Below the pieces are notes generated by a model. The model was not told the DNA's origin and made no database searches. It saw only the letters and a program-made list of their open reading frames with translations. The position numbers and the translations under genes were made by a program. A stretch of 6,466 nucleotides of DNA from Actinomycetota bacterium (GTDB taxonomy: Bacteria > Actinomycetota > Acidimicrobiia > Acidimicrobiales > Iamiaceae), in assembly GCA_017882935.1 (NCBI GenBank), contig JADGOP010000143.1:1-6466 (forward strand), in the 5' to 3' direction. Of this stretch, positions 4,434 to 6,466 are shown piece by piece. Positions within the stretch are counted from its first letter, which is position 1. Each line of letters opens with the position of its first letter.

Positions 4434-5891
4434 ATGAGGTCATGTGTGGTGCGGTTCCCGTCCTTGAGGCTCATGTGCGGCGTCCTCGCCGCTGTGCTCA
4501 CGAGCGTCGGTGTGCTCGTCGCGTGCACGGCCCCGGTCGCACCGCAGTTGACCCGCAGCCCCTATCTCACGGATCTCGTCGGCCAATCGGTAGAGGTGAA
4601 CTGGGCCACCGACACGAGCGACACGGTGGGCAGCGTCTCGTGGGGAGCGGTCGACGCCGCGGGTGGGTGCACGCCGACGAACGTGGTGGCCGGCGCGTAC
4701 ACGAGCATCACCGTGGGTACCACCGCCGAGTACCAGTGGAAGGCACTCCTCGCGCTGCCCGGTACGGGCCGCTACTGCTACCGGGTGATGCTCGGTCCGG
4801 TGGACCTGCTCGCCGGCAACCCGTCACCGGTCTTCACGACGCAGGTGCCGGCCGGGTCCACCGCACCCTTCTCGTTCGCGGTGCTCGGCGACTGGGGTCA
4901 GACCGACGCCGCGGGAGACAACGCCGACACCACCAAGTTGCTCGGGCAGGTGGCCCACTCGGGGGCGCGCTTCGTCGTGTCGGTCGGGGACAACGGCTAC
5001 CCCGCGGGCAGCCAAACCAATGACGGTGATCTGAAGCAGCACGGCGCGGACACCAGTGCCATCTTCGGCCCGGCGTTCTGGGCGCTGGTCGGCAGCAGCA
5101 TGCCCATGTTCATCACGCCAGGCAACCATGGGAACGGGTCCGGGACGGCGACGCGCAGCACGGAGCAGATCAACTGGCCCCAAGACGTGGCGGTGTGGAC
5201 CTCGGGTGGCCGCGCCGTGCGCGAGACGTACTGCTGCGTGAACGGCACCACCTCCGCGTCGTACCCGAGCGAGTGGTACGCATTCGACGCGGGTAACGCC
5301 CGCTTCTACGTGCTCAGCGCGGACTGGTCCGACATCAACCCTGGCACCGGCACCGTGTACAGCGACGACTACGCAGCCCACTGGGTGCCAGGCACCCCGC
5401 AGTACCAGTGGCTCAAAGCCGACCTCGCCGCCCACCAGCGAGGTCTCAAGTTCGCGTTCTTCCACTACCCGCTCTACAGCGACCAGCAGGCCCAGAACTC
5501 CGACACCTACCTCCAGGGCGCGGGCAGCCTCGAGGGGCTGCTCGCGAGCAACCACGTGTCGATCGCGTTCAACGGCCACGCCCACATCTACGAGCGCAAT
5601 GTGGCCACCGGCGCCGGCACCTTCCCCAGCTACGTCACCGGCGGTGGTGGCGCCACGCTGCAGCCCGTGGCCGAACAGCCCTGCCACGCGTTCGACGCCT
5701 ACGCCATCGGCTGGTCGCCCACGAAGCTCAAGGGCAGCAGCTGCGGCGCCGCCACTCCCCCGGCCTCGGCCGACCACGTGTTCCACTACCTCCTCGTCAC
5801 CGTCTCGGGCACCAACGTCACCGTCACGCCCACCGACGAGTACGGTCGCACCTTCGACGTCGTCACCTACGCCCTCAGCGGCGGGCCCTGA
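4434..5891 (+). CDS. Exported purple acid phosphatase-like metallophosphoesterase
   Basis: 485 residues from the first ATG. The N-terminus is an export signal: basic residues, a hydrophobic core (GVLAAVLTSVGVLV), then LVAC, a lipobox-like site with Cys31, so it may be a lipoprotein. Residues ~38-135 (LTRSPYLTDLVGQSVEVNWATD...) match the fibronectin-III-like N-terminal domain of purple acid phosphatases. The catalytic domain carries all five metallophosphoesterase blocks in order: GDWG (Asp153), GDNGY (Asp186, Tyr189), GNHG (Asn231, His232), FHYP (His344) and GHAHIYER (His382, His384). The Tyr would give the Fe(III)-tyrosinate of purple phosphatases. The usual acidic residue after GNH is Gly here, a minor departure. 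Several Cys residues suit an exported, disulphide-bonded protein. The likely role is phosphomonoester hydrolysis outside the cytoplasm; the substrate is unknown. The start is ambiguous: GTG at 4449 has GAGGT 8 nt upstream and gives a cleaner signal peptide (MRFPSLRLMCG...); the ATG at 4434 has no convincing ribosome binding site. It appears monocistronic. Confidence 0.9.
   Translation: MRSCVVRFPSLRLMCGVLAAVLTSVGVLVACTAPVAPQLTRSPYLTDLVGQSVEVNWATDTSDTVGSVSWGAVDAAGGCTPTNVVAGAYTSITVGTTAEYQWKALLALPGTGRYCYRVMLGPVDLLAGNPSPVFTTQVPAGSTAPFSFAVLGDWGQTDAAGDNADTTKLLGQVAHSGARFVVSVGDNGYPAGSQTNDGDLKQHGADTSAIFGPAFWALVGSSMPMFITPGNHGNGSGTATRSTEQINWPQDVAVWTSGGRAVRETYCCVNGTTSASYPSEWYAFDAGNARFYVLSADWSDINPGTGTVYSDDYAAHWVPGTPQYQWLKADLAAHQRGLKFAFFHYPLYSDQQAQNSDTYLQGAGSLEGLLASNHVSIAFNGHAHIYERNVATGAGTFPSYVTGGGGATLQPVAEQPCHAFDAYAIGWSPTKLKGSSCGAATPPASADHVFHYLLVTVSGTNVTVTPTDEYGRTFDVVTYALSGGP
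4436..4440 (+). promoter_or_regulatory. Shine-Dalgarno favouring an internal GTG start of the phosphoesterase
   Basis: GAGGT overlaps the first ATG of the frame and lies 8 nt upstream of the GTG at 4449 (5 nt upstream of the GTG at 4446). It suggests that translation begins five residues later than the longest frame. Confidence 0.4.
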
Positions 5892-5964
5892 CACCAAGCT
5901 GCTCGTCGGCGCCGGTCGCGAATGCCGCCGTGCCGGCGTTCTGGGGCGGTGGGAGACTCACCTC

Positions 5965-6330
5965 GTGAGGACGGAACCCCGTGAGATCAGCGCCACGGAG
6001 CGGGTTCTCCTGGAGCGGCTCCTCGGAGGCGACTCCGACGATGCGACTCGTCTCCGTGAGCAGCTGCCCGGCCTGATGGTCGTGGGCCACTGCGACTGCG
6101 GGTGTCCAACTATCGACTTCGATACCGCTGCGGCCTCACCGGACGCGACTTCGCGCCTCGTGGGCTTGGAAGGTACGGCGGCGACAGCACCTGGCGAGCC
6201 ACCCATCGAGATCCTCATGTTCGAGACCGACGGACTGCTCAGCAGTCTCGAACTTGTCAGCTACGGCGACCACAGCCGCGCCGAGTGGCCGCCCGTCGAG
6301 TCGATCGAGGTCCGAGCTCTCGACCGGTAA
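5965..6330 (+). CDS. Small CxCxCP-motif protein of unknown function
   Basis: 121 residues from the GTG at 5965, which follows the phosphoesterase stop by 73 bp. The frame stays open further upstream, but there it overlaps the phosphoesterase and reads as low-complexity shadow sequence. The N-terminus is helical (ISATERVLLERLLGGDSDDATRLREQL), followed by the distinctive block GHCDCGCPTIDFD (about residues 44-56) and a C-terminal part with IEILMFETDGLLSSLELVSYG and WPPVESIEVRAL. I recall this plan (short helical start, C-x-C-x-C-P-T/S-I/V-D, then a strand with G-x-L-S-x-L-E) from small uncharacterised actinobacterial proteins, but cannot give a family name. The closely spaced Cys could bind a metal or form disulphides; no signal peptide is seen, so a cytoplasmic metal site is the likelier reading. 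The weak hexamer GAGACT lies exactly 6 nt before the GTG, as at other starts here. Confidence 0.7.
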   Translation: MRTEPREISATERVLLERLLGGDSDDATRLREQLPGLMVVGHCDCGCPTIDFDTAAASPDATSRLVGLEGTAATAPGEPPIEILMFETDGLLSSLELVSYGDHSRAEWPPVESIEVRALDR

Positions 6331-6394
6331 CGAGCGATCAATCCCGGCAGCGTCCCACGGCCGGCGATCTGGGGCACGTTCCAGCATCAGCTTC

Positions 6395-6466
6395 GTGGCC
6401 GAATTCGAACGACTCGTTGGGCCGTCCGAAGTCTTCCGCTGGCTACCGCTCGTCGGGCCGGATCTA
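6395..6466 (+). CDS. Possible start of a gene cut by the right edge
   Basis: From the GTG at 6395 the frame reads VAEFERLVGPSEVFRWLPLV and runs open to the window end. The residue composition looks protein-like and there is no competing frame. However, only 24 codons are visible, third-position GC is lower than in the other genes, and no Shine-Dalgarno is seen. The rest of 6331-6466 shows nothing I can assign. Confidence 0.2.
   Translation, partial: MAEFERLVGPSEVFRWLPLVGPDL

Noticed and set aside
4824..5897. 357-codon minus-strand frame opposite the phosphoesterase
   Set aside because: The plus strand holds a complete set of metallophosphoesterase motifs in order; the antisense frame has only V/G/R/E-rich low-complexity sequence.
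5910..5938. CGCCGG...CCGGCG inverted repeat after the phosphoesterase, considered as a terminator
   Set aside because: The 17-base loop and absence of a T tract make it indistinguishable from chance pairing in GC-rich DNA.
4250..5945. Similar stretches GTGCCAGCGTTCGGGGGC (near 4250) and GTGCCGGCGTTCTGGGGC (near 5930), considered as a dispersed repeat
   Set aside because: The similarity is short and does not extend on either side; there are no flanking duplications or shared context.

Overview
The window is GC-rich, with dense coding, frequent GTG starts and several starts preceded at a fixed distance by a TAnnnT-like hexamer, as expected for leaderless transcripts. Gene content (a DUF2236/MpaB-like oxygenase, an SRPBCC protein, a TetR regulator, a TfoX-N protein and secreted hydrolases with P/T/A-rich linkers) fits a high-GC actinobacterium. 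The Acidimicrobiia are my best guess, but this is inference without a marker gene.

Layout. (1) 3-1082, plus: 3' part of a secreted GH99-like glycoside hydrolase, cut by the left edge. (2) 1116-1583, minus: SRPBCC/polyketide-cyclase-like protein, convergent with the hydrolase. (3) 1584-1675: divergent promoter region holding two near-identical 21-bp direct repeats 31 bp apart, placed over a sigma70-like promoter. (4) 1676-2686, plus: DUF2236/MpaB-like putative haem oxygenase. (5) 2760-3380, plus: TetR regulator with an apparently leaderless start and an inverted repeat over its -10. (6) 3390-3740, plus: TfoX N-terminal-domain protein, whose -10-like hexamer contains the tetR stop codon. (7) 3741-4433: about 690 bp without an intact gene, holding a short remnant of an O-methyltransferase C-terminus. 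(8) 4434-5891, plus: exported purple-acid-phosphatase-like metallophosphoesterase. (9) 5965-6330, plus: small CxCxCP protein of unknown function. (10) 6331-6466: mostly non-coding, possibly the start of another gene cut by the right edge.

How they may work together. The clearest functional unit is the divergent SRPBCC/DUF2236 pair with the TetR gene just downstream. The repeats sit where a repressor could block both promoters, and an 8-bp core of one repeat recurs at the TetR promoter, which suggests a small ligand-responsive oxygenase module that also controls its own regulator. The ligand and substrate cannot be read from the sequence. The two secreted hydrolases at either end look independent of it. 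I see no CRISPR array, tRNA, rRNA, insertion sequence or defence system. The TetR-controlled oxygenase module is the best candidate for an undescribed system, and it is a modest one.
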